Notes under the pieces: model-generated
The model's database searches: none
Told to the model about the DNA's origin: nothing
What the model saw: the letters and a program-made list of their open reading frames with translations, nothing else
Translations under genes and position numbers: made by a program
Shown here: positions 25,635-32,711 of the stretch, piece by piece
Position numbering within the stretch: position 1 is the stretch's first letter
Layout of the letters: the number at the start of each line of letters is the position of its first letter
Assembly (NCBI RefSeq): GCF_900105765.1
Contig: NZ_FNTX01000002.1
Coordinates: 1,488,001 to 1,552,000 of the forward strand
DNA: 64,000 nt
Origin: Ruania alba
Lineage (GTDB): Bacteria > Actinomycetota > Actinomycetes > Actinomycetales > Beutenbergiaceae
Reading direction: 5' to 3'

Positions 25635-26112
25635 CCCCCGCGGTCGATCGCCACCCCGAGCTCAACAGCACGCCCTCGGGTGTCTCGGTATGGATGCGAT
25701 CGGCCAGTGCGGTCAACTCGGCTTCGGTGTGCTCGGCCGCGACCACCGCCACACCCTCATCGGGGAACTGCTCCGCGGCCTCGGCACGGCGCTGGTCGAC
25801 GTCCTCGGTGAACGCCACCGTGACCCAGCCGTTGCGCTCGCGGTCGATCCACACCCCGGCGAACCCCGGCAGGTCGAGCGCCCATGCCTGCACCTGCTCC
25901 ACCGGTTGGTCGTTGCCCACGTACACGGGCTCGTCGCGGTAGTCCCCCTCCGGTGCGCGCAGCACCTCCGCCGTTTCACACGCCGGGAGACCGTCGGCCG
26001 CGCCGGCCCCGGGAGCGGCAGTCCCAGCATCCGGGGCCGTCTGCCCGCAGGCGGTCAGGACGAGCACGCCGACGGCGCACCCCGCCATGGTCATCAGTCC
26101 TGCGTTGCGCAT
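25570..26112 (-). CDS. N-terminal part of frameshifted lipoprotein
   Basis: A 180-codon frame starting with a lipoprotein signal peptide, MTMAGCAVGVLVLTACGQ, lipidated cysteine in LTAC near residue 22. It continues as a mature domain with VQAWALDLPGFAGVWIDRERNGWVTVAF and AEHTEAELTALADRIHTETPEGVLLSSGWRS. The last 25 codons (GVGGGDGAHRGEPHGAG onward) are out of frame: a single extra base in the C6 run at 25634-25639 shifts it away from the continuation at 24732-25634. It is divergent from the SAM-I controlled sulfur operon. Function unknown. Confidence 0.7.
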   Translation of the reverse strand: MRNAGLMTMAGCAVGVLVLTACGQTAPDAGTAAPGAGAADGLPACETAEVLRAPEGDYRDEPVYVGNDQPVEQVQAWALDLPGFAGVWIDRERNGWVTVAFTEDVDQRRAEAAEQFPDEGVAVVAAEHTEAELTALADRIHTETPEGVLLSSGWRSTAGGVGGGDGAHRGEPHGAGAVRD

Positions 26113-26264
26113 GCGTGCCCTCCGCTCCTCTCATGTGGTGTGTGTTCCGACGGCGGCCGGTGTTGCACGATCGTGGGAACCACCGTGGCCCGTCTGACCC
26201 ACCGACGGCGGTGTGTCACTCTGCCGGTGGTGTGTCAGACTCGCTGCCCGCGATGTGACCTGAC

Positions 26265-26294
26265 GTGACAGGTCCGCGCATCGGCGCCTACCAT
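26265..26294 (+). promoter_or_regulatory. Promoter of the SAM-I riboswitch leader
   Basis: GTGACA (26265-26270, five of six matches to TTGACA) and TACCAT (26289-26294) are separated by 18 bases. Transcription would start near 26300, at the 5' edge of the SAM-I aptamer. The rest of the 188-base gap upstream holds nothing else I can support. Confidence 0.6.
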
Positions 26295-26300
26295 GCTCGG

Positions 26301-26384
26301 GACCCATCCAGAGCAGCTGAGAGATCTGGCTCGATGACGCTGCAGCAACCACTCCGGTGCTACCGCCAGAACCCGATGGAGGAG
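26301..26384 (+). promoter_or_regulatory. SAM-I (S-box) riboswitch
   Basis: The leader shows the S-box order: CATCCAGAGCAGCTGAGAGA, TCTGGCTCGATGACGC, GCAGCAACC, a variable stem, and a closing GATGG. Outer pairing CCATC (26304-26308) with GATGG (26375-26379) makes P1. The 3' strand of P1 runs directly into the ribosome-binding site GGAGGAG of the rhodanese gene eight bases before its ATG, so ligand binding should hide the site. No terminator stem fits in the few remaining bases. I infer SAM-dependent repression of translation. Confidence 0.9.
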
Positions 26385-26386
26385 AT

Positions 26387-26806
26387 ATGACGTACGCAGG
26401 AGACCTCACCCCGACGGACGCCTGGCAGTTCCTGATCGACCATTCCGACGCTGCGCTGGTGGACGTGCGCACCCGCGCCGAGTGGTCGTTCGTGGGCGTA
26501 CCGAACACCCGGCCGATCGACCGGCCCACCGCGCTGGTGGAGTGGAACACCTTCCCCGACGGCGCCCGCAACGCCCGCTTCATCGACCAGCTCACCGAGG
26601 CCGGGTACGAGCCCGGCGACGGGAAGCCGCTGGTGTTCATCTGCCGCTCCGGGCAGCGCTCCATCGCCGCCGCCGAGGCCGCGACCGCTGCGGGCTTCGG
26701 CCCGGCCTACAACGTGACCGACGGGTTCGAGGGCCCCACCGACACCGAGGGGCACCGCGGGTTCAAGGGGTGGCGCGCGGACGGGCTGCCCTGGGTGCAG
26801 AGCTGA
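26387..26806 (+). CDS. Rhodanese-domain protein
   Basis: A 139-residue single-domain rhodanese. The active-site loop is FICRSGQRSIAAAEA with the sulfur-carrying cysteine at residue 86, and the domain begins with the usual AALVDVRTRAEWSFVGVP. The domain transfers sulfane sulfur in the cytoplasm. The ATG follows GGAGGAG, which overlaps P1 of the SAM-I riboswitch. A longer start inside the aptamer is rejected for this reason. It is followed 13 bases later by a homocysteine-forming sulfhydrylase, so it likely supplies or handles sulfur for methionine synthesis under SAM control. Confidence 0.93.
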   Translation: MTYAGDLTPTDAWQFLIDHSDAALVDVRTRAEWSFVGVPNTRPIDRPTALVEWNTFPDGARNARFIDQLTEAGYEPGDGKPLVFICRSGQRSIAAAEAATAAGFGPAYNVTDGFEGPTDTEGHRGFKGWRADGLPWVQS

Positions 26807-26819
26807 GCGGGGAAATTCA

Positions 26820-28043
26820 GTGAGTGATCCCCGCCCGCAGTCGTCCCTGCCCGACGGGCTCGGCCCGGCCACGCTCGCCGTCCGCGGCGGTCAGCAGCGC
26901 ACCGAGTTCCGGGAGACCTCCGAGCCACTGTTCCTCACCCAGGGGTACACCTACGACCGAGCGGCCGACGCCGAGGCGGCCTTCCTCGGTGAGGCCGACC
27001 GGTTCATCTACTCCCGGTACGGCAACCCCACCGTCTCCGCGTTCGAGGAGCGCCTGCGCCTGATCGAGGGCGCCGAGGCGTGCTTCTCGACGGCGACCGG
27101 CATGTCCGCCGTGTTCACCTCGCTCGCGGCGCTGGTCTCCTCGGGCAGCCGGATCGTGGCCGGGAACGCGCTGTTCGGGTCCACCTTCGTGGTGCTCAAC
27201 GACATCCTCGGCAAGTGGGGCGTCACGGTCGACTACGTCAACGCCCACCGCATCGAGGAATGGCAGGCCGCGCTGGCCACCCCGGCCGATGTGGTGCTCT
27301 TCGAGACTCCCTCGAACCCGATGCAGGACATCGTGGATGTGGCGGCGGTGACCGAGCTCGCGCACGCCGCCGGTGCCACGGTGATCCTCGACAATGTGTT
27401 CGCTACCCCGATCCTGCAGAAGCCGCTCGAGTTCGGTGTGGACGTGGTGGTGTACTCGGCCACCAAGCACATCGACGGCCAGGGCCGGGTGCTCGGCGGT
27501 GCGATTCTCGGGCCCCGGGACTATGTGGAGGGCCCGGTGAAGCAGATGATCCGCAACACCGGCCCCTCGTTGAGCCCGTTCAACGCCTGGGTGCTGCTCA
27601 AGGGCCTGGAGACGCTCGCGGTGCGGGTGCGGGCACAGACCGCCGCCGCGCTGGAGATGGCGCAGTGGTTGGAGAGCCGGCCGAGGGTGCGCGGGGTGCG
27701 CTACCCCTTCCTGGACTCCCACCCTCAGGTGGCCCTGGCGAAGGAACAGATGACCGGCGGAGGCACCGTGGTCACCCTGGACCTGGACATTGACGGCTCC
27801 CCGGAGGAGATCAAGACCCGCAGTTTCGCCTTCCTCGACTCCCTGCAGTTGGTGGACATCTCGAACAACCTGGGCGACGCGAAGTCGCTCATCACCCACC
27901 CAGCCACCACCACCCACTCCAAGATCGCCCGGGAGGAGCGTTACGCCGTCGGGATCACCGACTCCACGGTGCGCCTCTCGGTGGGGCTGGAAGAGGTGGC
28001 GGACCTGCAGGCGGACCTGACCCAGGCACTGCGCACCTTCTGA
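26820..28043 (+). CDS. metZ: O-succinylhomoserine (or O-acetylhomoserine) sulfhydrylase
   Basis: A 407-residue Cys/Met-metabolism PLP enzyme. Landmarks are TQGYTYDRAADAEAAF, FIYSRYGNPTVSAFEERL, the PLP lysine in VVYSATKHIDGQGRVLGG (residue 216) and the late SLGDAKS-like segment LGDAKSLITHPATTTHS. The VYSATKHIDGQGR form and SFAFLDSLQLVDISNNLGDAKS are typical of MetZ, which makes homocysteine from an O-acylhomoserine and sulfide. The GTG start is 13 bases after the rhodanese stop, so both genes share the SAM-I riboswitch. Which acyl group is used cannot be decided. Confidence 0.93.
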   Translation: MSDPRPQSSLPDGLGPATLAVRGGQQRTEFRETSEPLFLTQGYTYDRAADAEAAFLGEADRFIYSRYGNPTVSAFEERLRLIEGAEACFSTATGMSAVFTSLAALVSSGSRIVAGNALFGSTFVVLNDILGKWGVTVDYVNAHRIEEWQAALATPADVVLFETPSNPMQDIVDVAAVTELAHAAGATVILDNVFATPILQKPLEFGVDVVVYSATKHIDGQGRVLGGAILGPRDYVEGPVKQMIRNTGPSLSPFNAWVLLKGLETLAVRVRAQTAAALEMAQWLESRPRVRGVRYPFLDSHPQVALAKEQMTGGGTVVTLDLDIDGSPEEIKTRSFAFLDSLQLVDISNNLGDAKSLITHPATTTHSKIAREERYAVGITDSTVRLSVGLEEVADLQADLTQALRTF

Positions 28044-28050
28044 AATGAAA

Positions 28051-28097
28051 CGTCGATCTGGCGATTGAGTCGGGCAGGCGCAACAACCAGATTGACG
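28051..28097. repeat. Intergenic inverted repeat after metZ
   Basis: Arms CGTCGATCTGGCGATTG (28051-28067) and CAACAACCAGATTGACG (28081-28097) match as reverse complements in 13 of 17 positions with a 13-base loop. The element lies between convergent stops of metZ and the TPR-LuxR gene and probably terminates transcription. The left arm shares CGTCGATCTGGC with the repeat at 30130-30175. Confidence 0.7.
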
Positions 28098-28105
28098 TGC
28101 GATTC

Positions 28106-29722
28106 TCAGATCAGGCCGGTGTGCAGCCCGTGGGTGGCGGCACCCGTCCGTGAGGTCTGCCCGAGCTTGGTGAGGATGTTCGCCACGTGACGATGCACCG
28201 TGTGCTCGCTCAGGACGAGGGCAGCCGCGATCTCCGCGTTGCTCATCCCGCGCGCCACCAGGGTGAGCACCTCACGCTCCCGAGCCGTCAGGGGGCTGGC
28301 CCCGGGAAGGTCGAGGGCGCGCACGAGCCGGCGGGCACGGGCGAGGTCATCCCCGGCTGACAGTTCCGAGAGCACCTGCAGCGCGTGGCTGAGATGGCGC
28401 CGGGAAGCGCTCCTGTCCCCGGTGGCTGCGAGCGCTTCGGCGAGCGCGAGGCGCGTGTGCGCCTCGTCGAAGCGCAACCCCTCCGCGTCGAAAGCCTGCA
28501 CGGCCTCGGTGAGCATCGGGACAGCCTCCGCGGGACCGACGAGCAGTGCGCCGGCCGCTGACGCTGCCGCCGTCAGTGACCGGCTCCCGGTGAACTCTGC
28601 GATCTGGCGCAGCTCGGCCACATACGCGCCGGCGGCTTCGGCCTCGCCGGCCGCCGTGGCGATCACGGCTGCCGAAGGGAGCACCTCGGCGCGCGCCATC
28701 CGACCGTGCGCGGGCAGTCGGTGGAGCAGCCCGCGGATGGCGGTCCAGGCGTTCGTGGCGTCGCCGCGGGCGAGCTGCATGCGTGCCTGTCCGATGATGG
28801 AGAGGGGGTGGAACTCGGCCTGCGCGAAGAGCGCCTCGGCCTCGTCGAACCGCCCCTGCCGACGGCGCAGCTCGCCCAGCTGCGCGACGGCCTCCAGGCG
28901 TGAGACGCGCCGGGAGGTGGACAGGCGCTCCAGCACCGCGGTCAGCTCACGTTCCGCGTCGTGCCAGGATCCGCAGGCGACCTGGACCGACGCGTGCTGG
29001 CTGCGGCAGACGTTGAACAGCGGTGTGAGCCCACGTTGGACGCAGATCGTCTCCACCCGCCGGCACCAGTCAGCCGCACGGGAGACGTCGTTGTTCAAGG
29101 TGCACGCGGCGATCAGCCAGCAGCAGATCTTGCCCATCCACATTGGGTCGGGCACGTCACCCGAGGTGGCCGCCGCGACCGAACTGTCCAGCAGAACGGT
29201 GCCGGCCGCGACATCCCCGGCTCCGGTCATCGCGAGACCTTGAAGGGCCTCTCCAACGATGGCGAGATCAGCGAGGCCGAGGCGGTTCGCGATGGCCGAG
29301 GCGCGCTCTCCGGCGGCCCGCGCCACGCCGGGGTCGTGGTCGATCGCGATGGCCAGCTCGGCTTCCCGAACGGCGTGCCACCCGTGCTCGGCAGCCTCGT
29401 CGAGCGTTGCCAGCAGGGTGGCCGCGCGTCCCCACCAGCCCCGGGCTACCGGTGCGCCGTACCCGAACAGCAGGGTGTCCCAGGAGAGCGCGGTCGCCGC
29501 CCGGGCCGCACCGAGCGGGTCATCGAGGATGCGATGCCTGCGGTAGGCGGTCTCGCGTGCCTGCACGCACTCCTCGCCGTCGTCGCGCCACCAGGAAGCC
29601 TGGGCCCAGCCTTCGTAGGCGAGCGGGTCACCGGACTCCTCGGCAACAGCGCGGAAGGCGGCCCGGGCCGCGTCCCACGATCCCGCGGCGAGCGCGGTCT
29701 GCGCCGACTTCAAGGAAGTCAC
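28106..29722 (-). CDS. TPR-containing LuxR family regulator
   Basis: A 538-residue protein whose first 460 residues are alanine-rich helical TPR-like repeats (for example EAVAQLGELRRRQGRFDEAEALFAQA) and whose last 65 are a LuxR helix-turn-helix: LTAREREVLTLVARGMSNAEIAAALVLSEHTVHRHVANILTKLG. It lacks the N-terminal ATPase of LAL regulators such as the one at 18156. It probably senses a protein or small molecule through the repeats and acts on promoters; targets are unknown. It is transcribed alone, convergent with metZ. Confidence 0.9.
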   Translation of the reverse strand: MTSLKSAQTALAAGSWDAARAAFRAVAEESGDPLAYEGWAQASWWRDDGEECVQARETAYRRHRILDDPLGAARAATALSWDTLLFGYGAPVARGWWGRAATLLATLDEAAEHGWHAVREAELAIAIDHDPGVARAAGERASAIANRLGLADLAIVGEALQGLAMTGAGDVAAGTVLLDSSVAAATSGDVPDPMWMGKICCWLIAACTLNNDVSRAADWCRRVETICVQRGLTPLFNVCRSQHASVQVACGSWHDAERELTAVLERLSTSRRVSRLEAVAQLGELRRRQGRFDEAEALFAQAEFHPLSIIGQARMQLARGDATNAWTAIRGLLHRLPAHGRMARAEVLPSAAVIATAAGEAEAAGAYVAELRQIAEFTGSRSLTAAASAAGALLVGPAEAVPMLTEAVQAFDAEGLRFDEAHTRLALAEALAATGDRSASRRHLSHALQVLSELSAGDDLARARRLVRALDLPGASPLTAREREVLTLVARGMSNAEIAAALVLSEHTVHRHVANILTKLGQTSRTGAATHGLHTGLI

Positions 29723-29764
29723 CCGATCAGTATGACCCTCGGTTCGCGTGGCGGGGTCTGCGGG

Positions 29765-29989
29765 TCAGGCGCTCACCCCCTGCGACAGCGCCACCACGTC
29801 GGCGGTGGTGAGCGGATTGCCGGCGATCCCCCAGCTTCCGCTGCGGACCTCCTCCACCACGCACCACGTGACCGGGCGCATGTTCTCACCCTCGATACCC
29901 ACGAGCGCGTCGGTGAGGCTACGGATCATCTGCTGCTTCTGGTCGTCCGAGAACACGTTCTCGAGAACCTTGACCTGGATGAACGGCAT
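29765..29989 (-). CDS. 4-oxalocrotonate tautomerase family protein
   Basis: A 74-residue tautomerase-superfamily subunit. The start ATG is followed directly by proline (MPFIQVKVLENVFSDDQKQQ), which becomes the catalytic N-terminal base after methionine removal. The rest keeps the beta-alpha-beta plan: MIRSLTDALVGIEGENMRP, then VTWCVVEEVRSGSWGIAGNPLT. The start is fixed by the proline and an AGGAG site seven bases upstream; an extension of 32 codons upstream would bury the proline. Substrate unknown. It stands alone between two unrelated genes. Confidence 0.9.
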   Translation of the reverse strand: MPFIQVKVLENVFSDDQKQQMIRSLTDALVGIEGENMRPVTWCVVEEVRSGSWGIAGNPLTTADVVALSQGVSA

Positions 29990-30129
29990 GTCGATCTCCT
30001 GTTGTCCGAGGCCCCGCCCGTTGCGGAAGCCTGGACACCACCCTGCGCGCGCACGCGTCCCGCGCACATCGCCAGGGAGGGCCATCTCTGTTCGGGCTCG
30101 TGGCCCGGACGGGCCAGCGCCCTGGACAT

Positions 30130-30175
30130 CACACGTTTGCCCTGGCGGCGGTGCCAGTAGCCAGATCGACGTGTG
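30130..30175. repeat. Intergenic inverted repeat next to upp
   Basis: CACACGT and CCTGG of the left arm (30130-30145) pair with CCAG and ACGTGTG of the right arm (30161-30175), with a one-base offset between them. Read on the minus strand the right arm gives CACACGTCGATCTGG, sharing CGTCGATCTGG with the repeat at 28051. It lies just after the upp stop codon and may terminate it. Confidence 0.6.
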
Positions 30176-30181
30176 AGTGCG

Positions 30182-30820
30182 TCAGTCGATGACGCCGTAG
30201 AGGCGGTCCCCGGCATCACCCAGGCCGGGGATGATGTAGCCCTTCTCGTTCAGGTGATCGTCGACGGCGGCCGTCACGATGGTCACATCCGCCCGGTCCC
30301 CGATGGCTTCTTGGACCATCCGGAGCCCTTCTGGGGCGGCCAGCAGGCAGACACAGGTGACATCCCGGGCGCCGCGCTCGAACAGGTACTCGATGCTGGC
30401 CACCAGGGTGCCGCCGGTGGCGAGCATCGGGTCGACCACGAAGCACTGCCGGCCGGTGAGGTCGTCCGGGAGCCGGTTCGCATAGGTGACTGCCTCGAGC
30501 GTCTCCTCGTTGCGCTGCAGACCGAGGAACCCGACCTCCGCCGTGGGCAGCAGGCGAGTCATCCCCTCCAGCATGCCCAGCCCGGCGCGCAGGATCGGCA
30601 CCACCAGCGGGCGCGGCTCGGCGAGCGTGGTGCCGGTGGTGCGGGCCACCGGGGTGTCGATCTCCTCGGCCACGGTGCGGATCTCCCGGGTGGCCTCGTA
30701 CGCGAGCAGCGTGACGAGCTCCTCGGTGAGTTGCCGGAAGATCGGTGAGGGGGTGCGAACATCCCGCAGTACGGTGAGCTTGTGGGCGATGAGCGGGTGG
30801 TCCGCGACGTGCAAGCGCAT
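30182..30820 (-). CDS. upp: Uracil phosphoribosyltransferase
   Basis: A 212-residue enzyme that salvages uracil to UMP with PRPP. Landmarks are [13 protein letters not shown] near the N-terminus, [10 protein letters not shown], the PRPP loop [13 protein letters not shown] and the C-terminal uracil-contacting stretch [17 protein letters not shown]. Length is normal for the family. The gene diverges from tadA across a 58-base gap and ends at a palindromic repeat, so it is probably monocistronic. Confidence 0.97.
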   Translation of the reverse strand: MRLHVADHPLIAHKLTVLRDVRTPSPIFRQLTEELVTLLAYEATREIRTVAEEIDTPVARTTGTTLAEPRPLVVPILRAGLGMLEGMTRLLPTAEVGFLGLQRNEETLEAVTYANRLPDDLTGRQCFVVDPMLATGGTLVASIEYLFERGARDVTCVCLLAAPEGLRMVQEAIGDRADVTIVTAAVDDHLNEKGYIIPGLGDAGDRLYGVID

Positions 30821-30878
30821 GATGCCAATCTAACGGTCGGATCCCGTGCACGGCACAGCCCTCGGGCACACTGGGGGC

Positions 30879-31346
30879 ATGCAACCGGCTGGACCACTCA
30901 CGCCCGAGCAGGCCATGGGCCTTGCGCTCGAGGAAGCACGAGCGGCAGGTGGGGCCGGAGACGTGCCGGTGGGCGCCGTCGTGCTCTCACCCGACGGGCA
31001 CGTGATCGGGGTGGGCCGTAACCGGCGGGAGGCCGACGGCGACCCGACCGCGCACGCGGAGGTGCTCGCCCTGCGCGGGGCCGGGCAGGCGCTGGGCAGC
31101 TGGCGGATGACCGGCTGCACCCTGGTGGTCACCCTGGAGCCGTGCACCATGTGCGCCGGGGCGATCGTGCTCGCCCGGGTGCCGCACCTGGTGCTCGGCG
31201 CCTGGGACAAGAAGGCGGGGGCGTGCGGGTCCACCAGGGACGTCGTCCGGGACTCCCGGCTGAACCACCAGGTGCAGGTGACCGGGGGAGTGCGCGAGGC
31301 GGAGGCGGCCGACCTGCTGCGCGACTTCTTCACCGCCCGCCGCTGA
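30879..31346 (+). CDS. tadA: tRNA-specific adenosine deaminase
   Basis: A 155-residue zinc deaminase that converts A34 to inosine in tRNA-Arg(ACG). The zinc/catalytic motif THAEVLAL and the two-cysteine motif LEPCTMCAGA are intact; VPVGAVVLSPDGHVIGVGRN precedes them, and the late KKAGACGSTRDVV loop is TadA-like. The ATG at 30879 is preferred over a GTG 11 codons earlier because the protein family begins near this residue. The gene diverges from upp. Confidence 0.92.
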   Translation: MQPAGPLTPEQAMGLALEEARAAGGAGDVPVGAVVLSPDGHVIGVGRNRREADGDPTAHAEVLALRGAGQALGSWRMTGCTLVVTLEPCTMCAGAIVLARVPHLVLGAWDKKAGACGSTRDVVRDSRLNHQVQVTGGVREAEAADLLRDFFTARR

Positions 31347-31397
31347 CCTGTCTCGCGCTCGGGTGCCTCACCCCTGCCTCACCACTCCGGGGCCGAA

Positions 31398-31445
31398 CGC
31401 AACCTTGTGCGGCATCCTGTGGCTCAAACGCCGCACGAGGTTGCG
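31398..31445. terminator. Bidirectional hairpin between tadA and sirtuin gene
   Basis: CGCAACCTTGTGCGGC (31398-31413) and GCCGCACGAGGTTGCG (31430-31445) are reverse complements except for one position, with a 16-base loop. It lies midway between two convergent genes, where a shared terminator is expected, though neither side has a U-tract. Confidence 0.7.
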
Positions 31446-31455
31446 CTCGACGGGG

Positions 31456-32286
31456 TCAGAGGGCGGCGTCGAGCGCGGTGAGGGTTTCCGAGGTGCCGGC
31501 CTCGATCCGGAGGGTGGCCAGCTCGTCACCGCGGGTTGTACCCCGGTTGACGATGGCTACCGGCATGCCCTGTTTGTGGGCGTGGCGGACGAACCGCAGC
31601 CCGGACATCACTGTCAGCGAGGACCCGACGACCAGTAGCGCCTGCCCGAAGTCGACCAGTGCGAACGCCTCCGCCACCCGAGCCTTGGGGACGTTCTCAC
31701 CGAAGTAGACGATGTGCGGCTTCAGCATGCCGCCGCACACCTCGCAGTCCGGCACCACGAAGTCGCCGGTGGCCTCGATGACGGCGTCCGCGTCTGGGGC
31801 AACCTCCACGTCACCCACCTCACGGGTGAAGTCCGGGTTGAGGGCATCGAGGCGCTCGTGCATCGCGGCACGAGTGATCACCGTGCCGCACTGCAGGCAG
31901 ATGACCTCGTTGTAGTGACCGTGCAGATCGATCACCCGCTCGGAGCCGGCGGCCTGGTGCAGCAGATCCACGTTCTGCGTGATCACCCCGGTGACCAGGC
32001 CGCGCTGCTCCATCCGGGCCAGCGCACGGTGCCCCTCGTTCGGGTCGGTGCGGCGCAGGTGCCGCCAGCCGATGTGGTTGCGCGCCCAGTAGTGGCGGCG
32101 GAACCGCTGGTCGGAGACGAACTGCTGGTAGGTCATCGGGTTCCGGGGAGGGGAGTCCGGGCCGCGATAGTCAGGGATACCGGAGTCGGTGGAGATGCCG
32201 GCGCCGGTGAGTGCGGTGAAGGTCCGGCCACGGAGGAGGTCAACGAGCCGGTCGACCTCGGCCGGTGAGGTGGTGGCGGTGGTCAC
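31456..32286 (-). CDS. Sir2 family NAD-dependent protein deacetylase
   Basis: A 276-residue sirtuin. Motifs in order are LTGAGISTDSGIPDYRGPDS (NAD binding), VITQNVDLLHQAAGSERVIDLHG (catalytic histidine in DLHG), one zinc pair in VICLQCGT, the other in PDCEVCGGMLKPHIVYFGE, and LLVVGSSLTV then VAIVNRGTT near the C-terminus. The enzyme removes acyl groups from lysines using NAD. The GTG start has GAGGA immediately before it, too close for a normal site, and TAGGCT six bases upstream of it, so a leaderless start is possible. Confidence 0.94.
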   Translation of the reverse strand: MTTATTSPAEVDRLVDLLRGRTFTALTGAGISTDSGIPDYRGPDSPPRNPMTYQQFVSDQRFRRHYWARNHIGWRHLRRTDPNEGHRALARMEQRGLVTGVITQNVDLLHQAAGSERVIDLHGHYNEVICLQCGTVITRAAMHERLDALNPDFTREVGDVEVAPDADAVIEATGDFVVPDCEVCGGMLKPHIVYFGENVPKARVAEAFALVDFGQALLVVGSSLTVMSGLRFVRHAHKQGMPVAIVNRGTTRGDELATLRIEAGTSETLTALDAAL

Positions 32287-32352
32287 TCCTCGAGCCTACG
32301 ACCCGTCTCGGTTTGGGCGTACCGGCACGGGCCAGGTACTCTTGCTCGCCGA

Positions 32353-32441
32353 GGTAGCGTGTCCGAGCGGCCGAAGGTGCAGCACTCGAAATGCTGTGTG
32401 GTTCATAGCCACCGTGGGTTCAAATCCCACCGCTACCGCCA
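32353..32441 (+). tRNA. tRNA-Ser (anticodon CGA)
   Basis: The acceptor stem GGTAGCG pairs with CGCTACC. The anticodon stem-loop reads CAGCACTCGAAATGCTG with CGA in the loop, a long variable arm follows (typical class II tRNA), and the T-arm is GTGGGTTCAAATCCCAC. The discriminator is G, and CCA is encoded (32439-32441). It decodes UCG. A perfect hairpin and a second copy of the 3' end lie downstream. Confidence 0.97.
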
Positions 32442-32487
32442 TGTGAGTAGAGCCCCGCCACGTCTTTCGGCGGGGCTCTACTCACAT
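32441..32487 (+). terminator. Perfect 19-bp hairpin after tRNA-Ser(CGA)
   Basis: ATGTGAGTAGAGCCCCGCC (32441-32459) and its exact reverse complement (32469-32487) enclose the loop ACGTCTTTC. It starts on the last base of the encoded CCA. The other tRNA-Ser in the window has a hairpin of the same size with a nearly identical loop, ACGCTTTTC. It probably terminates the tRNA or protects its 3' side before processing. Confidence 0.85.
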
Positions 32488-32533
32488 ATCAGATGGGGGA
32501 TTTGGGAGGAGCTCGCCCTGGGCGAGCGACGGC

Positions 32534-32553
32534 TCCCACCGCTACCGCCATGT
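32534..32553 (+). repeat. Second copy of the tRNA-Ser(CGA) 3' end
   Basis: TCCCACCGCTACCGCCATGT is repeated exactly, first at 32425-32444 (tRNA 3' end plus three bases past CCA) and again here, 109 bases on. No other tRNA part is present. Such copies usually mark integration sites, but only a hairpin and about 45 other bases separate them. Confidence 0.8.
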
Positions 32554-32577
32554 CTGAGCGGCATGACTTCGAGACGT

Positions 32578-32627
32578 GGGTTGGCTGAGTGTCGTGTCCG
32601 AGCGCATATGCGACATTGAGCCAACCC
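32578..32627. repeat. Intergenic inverted repeat
   Basis: GGGTTGGCTGAGTGTCG (32578-32594) and CGACATTGAGCCAACCC (32611-32627) match as reverse complements in 15 of 17 positions. The right part of the loop region holds the palindrome CGCATATGCG (32603-32612). It lies between the tRNA region and the end of the reductase gene; a terminator for that gene is plausible. Confidence 0.65.
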
Positions 32628-32711
32628 AGGCGCGCCTGGCACCGGACGCCCGGCGTCCACGGTGACCTGACTCACCCGGCAACGATCATCCCCACCGAGC
32701 CGTAGCGACCT

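Noticed and set aside
32534-32553. A second tRNA gene after tRNA-Ser(CGA)
   Set aside because: Only the 3' T-arm/acceptor strand is present; no acceptor 5' strand, D-arm or anticodon arm can be folded upstream.
32425-32553. A genomic island bounded by tRNA 3'-end repeats
   Set aside because: The direct repeats are only 109 bp apart and enclose no gene, and no integrase is visible on either side, so it is reported as a repeat and not as an island.
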